The position numbers were made by a program, and so were the translations under genes. The notes under the pieces were generated by a model. It made no database searches and was not told the origin of the DNA. It saw only the letters and a program-made list of their open reading frames with translations. Source: Styela clava (Eukaryota; Chordata; Ascidiacea; Stolidobranchia; Styelidae). Taken from it: a DNA stretch of 64,000 bases. Numbering within the stretch: position 1 is the first letter of the stretch; every line of letters begins with the position of its first letter. Positions 1 through 11,051 of this stretch are shown piece by piece. The DNA is taken from contig NC_135261.1 of the NCBI RefSeq assembly GCF_964204865.1, positions 6,944,001 through 7,008,000 on the forward strand, written 5' to 3'.

Positions 1-65
1 ACATGTGCAGGGAGATGTAGCGAGATCGTCCCAAAACATATAAGACCAAAGTTGGATTCTAATAT

Positions 66-2824
66 CTAATAATTGCAGTGCCACTGGAAAAAAAAAAAAT
101 CCATTCACAATTTTGGAATTTAGAAGTTGAAATCGCAGTAAAATTAATTGTAGTCCACGTTTTTCTCAGTACGAATATGAAAGTCGCTGTCCGTGTTTAA
201 GGGATCGGAATCTAGTGCCGAAGGTCCGAATAAACAGTCACATAGAGAATTATTTAATTATCTCACCTTAACAGTAATATTTCCTTTGTACAGTTTTCCA
301 CCTTCTTCGTAGATTGTCCAGATGTTTCCAAGGCACCAGATAGTCTGGCATTCACATTCTTTATCATCGGTATCGTGTGGGTGAAAACTGGAAAACGTGT
401 CAACATGTCGTTGATATTCATTTTCACTTTCGCCACAAGGAATATTTGGAAATCTATTAAAAACACGAAAGAGCAATGCTCAAATATAAGGACACGAAGA
501 CCAAAATAATTTTTTTACCTACAATTTTCCCCAAATTCTGTCCTAAATGAATCGGGTATTGTGGAACACGTACTGTAACTTACCAGTACCTGTATCAGGG
601 TAACGGTACCCAACATGAATTGAAATACCAAATGATCTGAGTCACAACTGTACTACAAATATTTACAGTACCGGTGACGTAGCTACCGTAAAAAACGTTC
701 CCACTGCCGCAAGCACCAGCTCCGCTGACATACGGTCGGGTATAGACCACTATTTTTAGTTTTGTAGACGTCACTACACAAAACGTTATATGGGAAAACG
801 AATCCCACAAAGACCACAGAAAATTTTGAAACGCTATTCGACGTAACAGATGGTGCTAAGTTGGGTATGCTATTTCAACCGGGTAAAGGTAATTCCATGG
901 TTCAGTTTATTCTCAAAACAAGATAGTTATTAACGTTGCTAGAAAGTAGGTTAAAATTGATGCGTTTAGTGCGAAAGATTCTCATCGCTGAATGCCATTG
1001 AATTCCTGAATTATGAGACGCCATTTTCTTATTTCGTAAAAAAACACCGATTTGCCACTATAAAATAGACGGGACCACAGTAAGCCAGCATTAAACTCAA
1101 TCAAACTGAAATATTTATGAAAAGCAGGAGCCAAGTCAAAATTATTTTTCCCAACCAGAAAAGTTAAAATCGCGCACAAATTACGAGAAAATAATATTTA
1201 CAGTTTTATTGGGGAAGGGAAGTCGCGGGGCACCAAAACTGATTATCGAGTAGGGACACACAATGTTGCAATATATAATTTAACAGAATGGGAGTTTTAG
1301 AGTTTTAAAATCTCTGTTATTGATGGTAAGTACTATATGAATTTTGCGAATTAGCCAACTATCCTCAATTGTAAAATTATTATTCATCAGACTTTATAAG
1401 AATAAAGATTACTAGGTACAATAAACCGCCTGAAGTGCTTACTAAATAAGACAAAATATAAGCATTAAAAATAAGATACCGGATATACTGCTACGTACTT
1501 CCTAATACATTTTTGCAGCGTGCTGCTCATACTCGCTTTCAATAGGCCTCGGGCAAGTGACTTGCAATAATCGAAAATTTGAAACGTTATTGAAAGGTTT
1601 AGTTAGGTCTTAGCATATCCTACCGATCCTTACACTCTGGATAAAATGAAAAAATGAATTTTAACAAATCATCTTTGTCAACCTACATAAGCATTAATTA
1701 ACAGGTGACGTCAACAATGCGCATATTTTGTATTCTTCGGACAATTTTTCGTCGGTGTGCATTATAACCAGAAGGTGCGCCTAATCTATGTATCATGTAG
1801 TGCTTCATGCTTTATTACCTACACATCAAAACCATGACCGGTGGCGTCTTATTTTCCGTTGCGCCCTATGTATGAACAAAACTCCAATCTAAGCCACTTG
1901 TGACCGCAACCCGATCGATATATTTAGGCCCAAAATGCTCGGGTTTACTTGAATATTGGTATATAGCAATAACGCATATAGCAATTAAAATTCGGAAATT
2001 TGGTAATTTTAACCGACAGAAGCTCTAACGAATAAGGTATCGTCCATATAACTTACTTGCATTCCATTGCTGAGTGTTTGAACGGCTTGTATAGTTTGAC
2101 AATTTTATTACATTTGGTAGATCCGTAATATGAATACTGAGTGCAGCGTCTAGTTTTACAAGTCTTTCCAATGTTTTGAGTTCCTTTTGTTTCTTGACAC
2201 GACTGATCCGCTCCAGAAACAAATCTGTAACAGTACATAGTGTATTGTGACACAACAAATGTGGTTACAGTGAAAGGGATCACCAACAACTAGCAAAATT
2301 ATTTATGCAATTTAAAATTTTTCACTCATTTAGCATGCATTGAAGTTACTTGCATTTCCGCGCTTAGGCAAACGATATTTTTCAAGTTTTTGAATCTTTT
2401 AAGAGCAGGATAAGCTAGGAAAAGTGCATATTTTCAATGTCCACTCACAATTATCTTATGATAAAGCCCGATATTTCTATTTTTTATTCACCTGTCGTAT
2501 GTAAAACTAGCAAACAGTTTTTGAAAATATCTAATACCTGTGTCGTGCGCATTTAGGGTATCTGCCGGCAACGAAGCCCTCATCTTTGGGGAAATTGAAT
2601 TTTAGTGCTTCGTACGGAGATACCTATGAAATAAAATAATATATCAATAATAATTACATCAAAATTGGCTTGCTTTATAAAACGAAAAAGTTTTCGAAAC
2701 GAACCTCGGCATCAAACTTTTTGAAGAATTTTGAAGGAATAAATTCTTCAGTGCTTCGATCCCAACCTGCGTAAGCGAACTTCAAAATAATGAGAACTAT
2801 CAATGCTTTATACATGAGCAACAT
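66..2824 (-). CDS. Secreted cysteine-rich protein, family unknown (5 exons, complete, 192 aa)
   Basis: Minus-strand exons at 2705-2824, 2538-2623, 2057-2224, 267-453 and 66-83; phases agree at every junction and the total is 193 codons. The start ATG (2824-2822) has an in-frame TAG five codons upstream. Residues 1-19 form a signal peptide (hydrophobic core ALIVLIIL, cleavage after AYA). The mature chain has 11 cysteines, at about 65, 78, 91, 96, 107, 124, 131, 158, 160, 165 and 190, so one is unpaired or used for dimerisation, and an N-glycosylation site at Asn183. The short last exon follows a strong polypyrimidine-CAG acceptor and encodes only WHCNY. Exon 1 has a weak donor (GTTCGT). The C-x-C-x4-C followed by a C-terminal cysteine loosely recalls cystine-knot cytokines such as IL-17, but I do not recognise the family. 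Probably an extracellular factor, defence peptide or matrix protein (inference). Confidence 0.8.
1765..1935. repeat. Dispersed repeat with GTGCGCCT ends, partial copy
   Basis: Shares the blocks GGTGCGCCTAAT, TGCTTTATTACCTACAC and GGCGTCTTAT with copies near 6355-6595, 6945-7065, 16745-16975, 40660-40890 and 56203-56440. The fuller copies end in inverted TTTTACGGACCATAAGGCGCAC-type sequences, which suggests a MITE. This copy lies in intron 3 of the cysteine-rich gene. Confidence 0.6.
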
Positions 2825-5391
2825 AGTTTTCGAGTATTTCTACCACAGAAAATAAATGAATATATATGAGTGTTAGTTGCTACATTATTGCTAAAATGCT
2901 ATTAAGTGTAAATAGAATAGGGTTTCCCAAACTCAATGTTGATCGGTACCCTTTAGACAATTCCTAGATTGCCGTAGACTGCCTTGCGTGCTTTGGATTG
3001 GACGAAATACGTCATGTCAACTGCGAATGTAGATTCGGTAGCCACTGTAGTTGTAGTACAAACTTCTACTGAGTGAAAATGTGACTTTCTAAAGAGTTGC
3101 TGAACTGAGTTCTTCAAATTTTTTAACATCATGTGATAAAATATTTTAAAACAGATCAGAAGTTATGAAAAGAATACTCTTATACTTTATCTAATGTGCC
3201 CCAGTTTGGGAACCCCCGAACTATAAGTTAATCGATATTTATTGAATTATTCCATTCACTTAAAGTTATAACGTATTTTATCACCTTTACCATACATTCG
3301 TCATTTAACATATCCAAGTTATATTATTTGTAATATGTGGCATATGAGTTTAGGGTGTTGAAACCCGATGACGAGGCAACTCGTCTTACACGTAACTGTC
3401 GTTTCAATACTTATTAAGGATAATTTATTATTTCGAACTTTAATGATAATTAACTCTTGACTCTGACTGTATGTATTGCAAGCAAAGATGAAAATATCAA
3501 AGCTTCCACTAGCAAATAAAACAGCACTTTGAATGATTATATTAAATCTTTGACCTGTTTCCTAAAGCTCTTAATATACGTTTTTGAAATCTGAAAGTAT
3601 AAACGCAGTTTTCTGCTCGATAAGCAAACAGTAACTAATATACAATTTTAACCCGAAAGTCCTTTTATGTGATTTCATTTTTTTAATCCGAGTCATAAAT
3701 GGATATTGATATTTTCCCATAAACAACAACTTTATCCACTCAATAAATCAGGTAAACAAATCAGTTCATTTCCAAATTGAGTACAAAATTAAATTCTGAC
3801 ATACGGTGACATATTTGTTCGTGATATTATCTCCGGTGTTTCATAAGAACAAGTTATTTTTGATGCTATTTTTCAACATAGCGAATAACAATTTTTTAGA
3901 TATATTTCTTGTATTCAGGATTTTATGTTAAAATCATTATATTTCTGTTAAATAAAACTGTTCCGTCTTTATCATAAGAATTTTTTAACACTACTTATCG
4001 GTACATCACATATGTCTAAGCTGAAACGTAGGAACACGCTCTGAATCTATCAAGCTAGACGCGATGTTGCATTAAGTACTAAAGTTTTCTGATAAATACG
4101 TTTATTTCGGGTTGAGTTTATGTAATTAGAAAAATTATAGTTCGAGTTTATGTCTTTGTCTACACGCAAATCTAGCTTGACATTATTTTATCATAAACAA
4201 TGCGGTTGAGCAGCGACTTATAGTATATACATAATATACATTTATCCCAGTAATAAAGTTGAAGAGTTATATACAATGATTACCATCAAAAAAAAATTTT
4301 GCCTGGAGTATTTTGTGAAATTCTAAAGAATTTTGCTGATATGGAAGATTGGCCGTGTTGTTAATAAGAACATTGTTTAATTGAATTTGAACAAAACAGA
4401 ATCTAGAAGCAGAAACCACAAGAATAATGTAATGGTTCGGAGAAATGTTTTAGGACTGGCATACATTCTCTACTCGAAACTTCGTCAGACCCACAGCTGT
4501 ATAAGCATATAAAATAGCCATACTTTTGCCCATTGCACCAGGGACGTCCAAACTGATCGAGGGCTAAGTACTCGTGATTTGAATTATTCTAAACTTTTTA
4601 TTAAAAATAATATTTAATTTTGAACTGTTCACATTTGGCAAGATTATAGATAAAAAAAAGTCGACTTTATATTTATATTATCACGTCCTCACTTTAAAAA
4701 ATAATACATAAATTATTACTGGATCAGTCACGTTTGCAGCTTTTTTTGGTTTTCTAGTGTTGCTTTGAATAGTTTGGTAGCCACTTGCATCTCATAATAG
4801 ATAAAACACATCAAACGTGATTTCATTTGGGTAAGTGATTCACCATCTTAAGTTCTTGAATGCTCACCCTGGAAAAATTGTTTTATGTAAGATTGTTGTT
4901 CGGCATGAAATCCTATATAATTACGAGTTCGTTTAAGAGCGTAGCCAGCCCAGAATGTGAGGGGGAAATTTTTATTTTTTTATAATGACGTAATACGACG
5001 ATCACTCGTGCCGTTCTCTCCGAACAATGCCAGATGTAAGTAGCCACTGATGTCTAAGAATATCCTAAAGAATCGCTCTACAGACTTAATTCGCTGTCGA
5101 AGTTATTCAAAGCATATAAGCGCGCATTTTTTCTATCTCTTTTGGTTCATTTGGTGAAAGAATTATTGATAGCATGCCTCGAAATTGCATTTTGAAAAAA
5201 TATTGGAAAAATTGGGGGTCATTGCCTCTCAGGTTTATGTTCACTTTGTCTTAGATTTAAAATCCTCTGAAATTTTATCTACTTGAAAGCGTTTCTATTG
5301 CGTCATAATAGGTCTCTATCTTTAAATCGCTCATTAATTAAAAAAATATGTAGATTCATGACATTTGCTAAAGAGAATTATAGACAGAAAA
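2825..5391. other. Divergent intergenic region between two genes, no gene seen
   Basis: This 2.6-kb AT-rich spacer separates the start codons of the minus-strand cysteine-rich gene and the plus-strand TMEM249-like gene, so it should contain both promoters. It carries one hAT-like inverted-repeat element near 2920-3220. I see no convincing exon. No promoter element could be assigned with confidence. Confidence 0.6.
2918..3218. mobile_element. hAT-like MITE
   Basis: The left end reads AGGGTTTCCCAAACTC and the right end CCAGTTTGGGAACCCC, an inverted repeat of about 14 bp about 300 bp apart, the form of non-autonomous hAT elements. There is no coding capacity. Ends are approximate because no clean target-site duplication is visible. 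Confidence 0.6.
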
Positions 5392-7872
5392 ATGAGTTGG
5401 AAAAATTTTAGTCGATTTTGGGATAGGCCTGAAATCAAACTGAAAAGAAAGTTGAGAGAAAATCCACTGTTCCCTTTTAAGGAAACGGATGATGGTAAGT
5501 AAACATATTTTAACTTAACTCATTTTTAATAGGTTCGACACGCGCAAACGCGCACAACCAAACAAGCAACGAAGTAGATTATTGGACACGAAATATACAT
5601 AAAAATCGCCTTTCTCATCAACTACCGGACCAATTGCTTCGCCATTCTGCGCCTTTCTCATTAACTAACGAACTATTGCCGAAGAAATGTGTTTCTTATG
5701 ATGTCATCAAAATTACAAATTGTGCAACTTTTGGTGGTTGCGCGTTTTTGTTAGTGGTCAGGTGAAGCCGCTGAGACTACCGTACTACTTCGTTTTGATC
5801 TTCGTGTCCACATACTGTCTTTGGGGCATCGCTCCCTTGTCTGTAATATGATAATTAATAAATGCCCCAACCTCATACAAGCACACCCAAGGGAATGTCT
5901 GAATAGTAAATCCAAACATTATTGTGAATCAGCCTTCAACGACAACACGAAATTTTTCTGATTCTATGCAACATACATAACCAGTGGAGACTAATAAACC
6001 ATTTTAAAAATTTGCATCTCACAAAAATATTTGATATATTTCACAGTGTATTGTATGGAAATAAAGAATGTCAGTTTCTACGTCGGAATTTTTACTTTTT
6101 TTGTGAGCTTTGTGGTTGGATTCGGTTATTGGTACCAGAGAAAACGATTCTCCAATGAATTATTTGACACTTTCTTTATCTTCTCAATGGTGTTGTCTCT
6201 CCGGTAAGTTCAATATGTATATATAAATTATAACAAGATTTCTTCAGTTCTCTTCATAACTAGATGATTCCTCATTCTCTTAAAAATACTCATTTTAGGA
6301 GGTTTCTGTTCTTCTAAAAGTTAAGTGCATTCTACCCAGAGCTCATTTCAAAGTAGGCCTACTGTATTTTACAAACCATACGACGCGCTTTAAATATGTT
6401 TTACCTCAAAAATCGATCGTGCGCCTAATAAGCCGCCATGCCTAAGGGTAGTGCTTTATTACCTACACTCAAAACCAGTACCGGTTGCGTCTTATAGTCC
6501 GGTGCGCCTTTTGTATGAATAAAAGCCCAATCAAAGCAATTTATCGACAGTTAGCCTTATAATCCGATGCGCCTTATGGACCGTAAAATAGATAACTTCC
6601 CCCTTCTTTCTTTCATTCCTGAAGTCCTGCAGCTGAAGTCGTTTCTCTGAAAATACTATTGTGGTCAACTATTCAAGTACAATTTAATCTAATTCCCAGA
6701 ATATAAGCTAAAGTTTTATTTCATCTAAAGATTAATTCAATACAACTGGCAAACAAGACGAATTGAAATTGAAAAAGATGGAGAACAATATTATTTTTAT
6801 ATTGGAAGGAAGCTCGTCTATACTGGGAAAATTTATAACATTTATATCAGACTGAGGGGACAAAGGAGTAGTAACGGTTCCACTTACTATAGGTATGTTA
6901 TTGCGTGTCCGCAACCGAGTGTTGGTTCGAAATCCCTCCCTCTACGTCTTATAAGCCAGTGAGCAAAACGTATGGATCAGGTGGTGCTTTATGCTTGATT
7001 ACCTACACTCAAAACCAGTACCAGTACCGGTTGCGTCTTATAGCCCAGTGAGGCGCATTAAAATACGGTTATTTATGAAGAAATAACTGAACAACATCTT
7101 CCAATTGAATTGGTTGCGCTTAGTGATTATCTTGAAAGCGTAATAAGTTGATACACTATCAAAATACATTGCGTTCAGATTTGAAGACCTCGCTTGAAAA
7201 ACTCATAGTTCATCTTTGTCCAATCACTTATTTTAACTCAATTCTCAACTTCTGTCATAATATAATTGTTCACGGTCACTGTTATTTGTGCATGAAAAGT
7301 ATTCATAAAATTCCAGGATAATTCTCAACGGTTTTAATATTGAAGAACAAGATATAACATCAATGTCCACTAATAAGAATGAATTAGAAAAACTTGCCCG
7401 AACAATATCAGGACGACTAAATATCAACTATTTTGATTCTGACGACGTTTCAATTGGGTAACGTATTATGTATTACGTTATTATTGAGCGCTTGTAAATT
7501 AATTGACACAAAATGGAATAGATTTTAGTCATATTGGGTTACATTGTTCACGTTTCGATTAGGTTTTCTTATGAGGTATTATTCAAATTATTATTGACTT
7601 GTCTTATTGAGTGTTGTAAACTTGAATAAAAAAAAAATAGACTAATTTTTTAGTCATATACAAATTAAATATGGCCTGTATTTCTATGCCTCCAGGGTTA
7701 ACTTAGAAACTACCAAATAGTACAGTTAAGTGATGTCTTCTTGTCAAATTTTAGACACATTGTTCGTCATGTGAATCCTATTAGTCATTACTTGAAGCCT
7801 GCTGACAAAATACCAACAAGAACAACGAAACGATTCAGCGTGACAAGAGCAAGTCTTGATGCCTTTTACTAA
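5392..7872 (+). CDS. TMEM249: TMEM249-like protein, probable CatSper sperm-channel auxiliary subunit (5 exons, 226 aa)
   Basis: Exons at 5392-5494, 6047-6203, 6731-6892, 7317-7457 and 7755-7872 total 681 nt (226 codons plus TAA), with GT-AG introns and matching phases. Exon 2 carries two membrane segments, about residues 43-64 and 72-92, joined by a short basic loop. The C-terminal half is soluble: a beta-rich stretch (QYYFYIGRKLVYTGKIYNIY), then LARTISGRLNINYFDSDD and a final HIVRHVNP block. Length (human TMEM249 is about 235 aa), the N-terminal hairpin and the GRLN-NYFD...RH tail agree with my recollection of TMEM249, a component of the flagellar CatSper Ca2+ channel complex. Gene structure is firm; the family name rests on memory without alignment. 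Expected in the sperm tail membrane (inference). Confidence 0.65.
6355..6595 (+). repeat. GTGCGCCT-end dispersed repeat in TMEM249-like intron 2
   Basis: Contains GTGCGCCTAATAAG, TGCTTTATTACCTACACTC, GGTTGCGTCTTATA and a right end TGCGCCTTATGGACCGTAAAAT, the same blocks in the same order as the other copies in this window. No coding capacity. A shorter copy lies at 6945-7065 in the next intron. Confidence 0.65.
6945..7065 (+). repeat. GTGCGCCT-end repeat, short copy
   Basis: Repeats TGCTTTATGCTTGATTACCTACACTC and GGTTGCGTCTTATA from the copy 550 bp upstream, with a local doubling of CCAGTA. It lies in intron 3 of the TMEM249-like gene and lacks both terminal ends. Confidence 0.55.
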
Positions 7873-8150
7873 AAAGTATAAGGATTCATGAGATGTTTAA
7901 TAGTTTATAATGAGTCTTGTGTGAACTTGAATAATTTAATAACCCCTCATTCTAATTGTATATACATCCAGCGCGCATGTAGCCTACAACACTATCGGTA
8001 GCCTATCTATTTTAACTTGTTCCATTGCATATATATACACACTTCGCGTTCAAAGCGATTTAGTAATTGAGCAACGACGCCGAAGTAGGACGTAAAATTT
8101 AAACCTGTTAACTGTGTGCCACTTCTATTCCATAAATACCTCACTGCACG

Positions 8151-9242
8151 CAGGGGCGGACTAAGCCCCTTTGGTGCCCTAAGCACTGGAGGCTTTGGTG
8201 CCCCCATATGTGTCTTTTAAAATACATATAATTAAGTGTATTATCCATCAAAAATACTCACAACCAACAGTAAAAAAATACAACTTCTACGAACATTTCT
8301 AGGTTTTCTTACGATTTTTTGACTGTGAAATTTTGCTCATATTCCCAAAACCAATCTTATTCTTACATTATACATCTTTTACATTAAATAATGAACACCA
8401 CAAAATTTTGAAAAGATGAAGTTGAAATAAAACAATACCAACAGTCAGGAAGCAAACGATGTTTTTCGGTACATTTACTTGAATTTGATTCTGATAAATT
8501 TTCTCATATTATCAAAACAAGTCTCTCTCCATACTAGATACTACGCCACTGACATTACAAAGGCACCACTAACATTTGAAAAGACAGAAGTCTTTCACTT
8601 ATTTTCAAAAAGCTTTTTCCTAATTTTTTCAGCTGCAAAGTCTTTGATTAGATACTCAAAACTAAGCTTATGTAACACATCTGCCTCCATACTCAACAGA
8701 GATAAAGCATCTAGTATTCTAGTCTGTCTTGTTTCATAGTTGTTCTGTAGGGGTTTTTAATATACTTCAGCTAAGAAAATGAACGTTCTGCTGAACAATT
8801 TGTGATCATTAATGTTAAAAATATTCGAAAGCTAGTGTCTACATTTGGAAAGGCGCACTCAATGTTATATTCTACAAGAATTTTGTAAAGTTCAGCATGA
8901 CTGAATCTTGATTTTTTTTCCTGTGTCATTGAATTTATGGAGCACATATAAATGAAACTGCTGAAGCTCAGCTGAGAAATTACTGTTGAAATCTTCTGTA
9001 TAAGCATCAATAAGCTTTTGACAACCCTGCGAATACCTTTCCTTCTCAGCAGATGAAGAGACATTTGGTTGCAGTGGTAGCGTGAGCGCTTCATAGCGTT
9101 CAAATTCATCTCGTGGAATGCACAGCTGGCCTCGTAATGATGCATACAGATGCGCGCATGTTTGTAAGTCTACATTCTCACTTTGCAGAACTTGACTTAC
9201 TCTGTGAAAATTCTGTAAAAGTTCATTCCAAAACAATAACAT
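8151..9242 (-). pseudogene. Decayed hAT transposase (C-terminal part)
   Basis: The minus strand reads a broken hAT transposase. One frame (9242-8892) carries LLFWNELLQNF and the CAHLYASL block. A second frame (to about 8771) carries KILVEYNIECAFPNVDTSFRI followed by TNCSAERSFS, and a third frame (about 8750-8580) carries RILDALSLLSMEADVLHKLSF, then DFAAEKIRKKLFENK and a stop. These are the hAT C-terminal dimerisation region (ERSFSKLK...LSLLS motif), of the kind seen in ZMYM1/ZNF862-like hAT proteins. Frameshifts and a stop after AEVY show it is dead. A candidate 3' terminal repeat, CAGGGGCGGACTAAG, lies at 8151. The 5' half is missing or unrecognisable. Confidence 0.8.
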
Positions 9243-10042
9243 AAAACGAATTCCAGCTCTTGCATTTTATCTGCAATATAAGTAGTCTAGCTGCCTAGGT
9301 TTGCATCAACTGGCTTAGCAGAATATGATTTCCATATTTTCTGGGAATTGTCACGATTAAGACTCATGCGTCAAGTCTCAACGTGAATCGAAATACCAGA
9401 TGAACCGAGTACAAACTGCAGTTTAAAATTTTACCAGTACTTATTAGTCTAGTCTACCTTACCAGAAAACTCCCCAACTTCGCTGACCTCTAGATTGCTG
9501 AAATGCGATCGCGGAACCGCCACAAAGTGCGCCATTTTTAATTTTGATGATGTCGCTACACCAAACTTTCGACAAGTACGAAGGCTGAAACAAGTCACAG
9601 ATCGGTCGATACAAAGAAACATTACTTAAGGCTCTTGTGGTGATGAATCATTATCAGGGAATTAGGAAAAATCACCTAAATGGGATTAAATGACATTAAA
9701 TCCATATTTGCATTCCAACTTTCGCTTTAGTGGAAATGTAGCGTGATCAAAATGGAATCTAAGCTAAGGAGAAGAGGAAAAATCCGGAAAAGATGAAACT
9801 TTACAGATCAAAGCGTGCCAGGCACTGGTTTCTCGTCGACACACAAAAAACAATAATAGGCAGTTCACATATGTACACAAGTAAAAACACGGTTAGCCGC
9901 CATCTAATTGGACTTTAAGTGTATGATAATACGTACATATATCAGCGTGGGCATTCTAGAATCCAGATTTTGGTATCAAAAGCAAATCAAAATATTATAC
10001 ACTTTTAGTACATATTTACGCCAAAACTAAACACACAGCAGC

Positions 10043-10537
10043 ATGGACATGAATTCAAAACTAACAGATATAGTTGCACAATCGATTAATCATCACGACA
10101 TGCTAATACTTGACGTTATGTATAATTTACGTAGCCATACAGTGCGAAACCTGCTGTGTGAGGTTGTGTCCAGCTTCAAACATTTCTTTAACTTGGAAAA
10201 CTGATTTTTATCTGTATTTTAGACAAATAAAAATTAAACTAGGGGTTAATAGAAGGTACAACGATGCAAAAGTGGCACATAATATTTCAAATCAAATTTT
10301 TAGGAAAGAGATAGAGCTTATTTCATTTGCAAATCAAAATAACACATATTTAAATAATAGCGTTAGGAATGCGCCTATCACGGCACCTTTATCCGCGGAT
10401 CGCGATATGATTGAAGCCTCTAATCAACTACTACAGAAACTAAGCATCCCCCGTGGTTCCATTCTAACACAAAAACAACAACAACATCATAAGCAAACGA
10501 CCACATGTACAATTTCGTGCCCAAGTAGTCCTTGAGA
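10043..10537 (+). CDS. Possible small two-exon gene, unrecognised
   Basis: An ATG at 10043 opens a frame (MDMNSKLTDIVAQSINHHDM...). A candidate GT-AG intron of about 110 nt (donor ATGTATAA near 10117, acceptor TGTATTTTAG ending at 10222) would join it in phase to an open frame ending at the TGA at 10535-10537, giving about 130 residues. The C-terminal half is polar with no membrane segment, then a Gln/His run and a Cys-containing tail. Upstream AT-rich DNA and the weak donor leave this uncertain; it could be a chance ORF. I recognise no domain. Confidence 0.25.
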
Positions 10538-11051
10538 TTTAATTATCACTCGGTGGAGCAGAGAGCTTCCGTTCATTCCACCGTGACGGCGTCTTGTCGC
10601 TAAGCTCTCTCGCAAGATCTGTTTTTGTTGTTCGCCTTTTGTGTTTGCCGTTCCATGGTTGTTGACCCATTTGCTGTTGACTATTCTTCTTGGAACGTAT
10701 TCGTATCATGCATTGATTTATACTTTGACCATAAAAGTGTTAGATTTGAGAGATTTTCAACATCGGGACATGTCAAATAATTGAGTTATTGAGACATATA
10801 AAAAAGTTTGCATATTCAATCCGCGCAGCGGCGGGGGAGGAAGAACCGACTTACCGGTACGTATTGCTGTACGGTACTCACTGGCTTTTCAGGGTTTGGA
10901 AGAAGCTGTCAATTTATTAGTAGAATCAAGTCGCTCTGGGCTGGATAAATCTGTAAATTGCCCTGTCTGCCTGTTGACAGTTCTGCTTACTGTCACACGG
11001 CTACACATTTAACAACATCATCTAGTCAAGATAAATCCATAAAACTAAAAA

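Larger units (their letters stand above)
7873..11051. other. Intergenic region with transposon debris and a weak gene candidate
   Basis: Between the TMEM249-like stop and the PPP4R4 start. It holds a decayed hAT transposase (8151-9242), a repeat at about 9470-9560 shared with 51345-51445 (GCTGAAAT-CGATCGCGGAACCGCC), a doubtful short coding region at 10043-10537 and, in the last 250 bp, a GC-richer patch (about 10820-10845) that may belong to the PPP4R4 promoter or 5' UTR. Confidence 0.5.
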
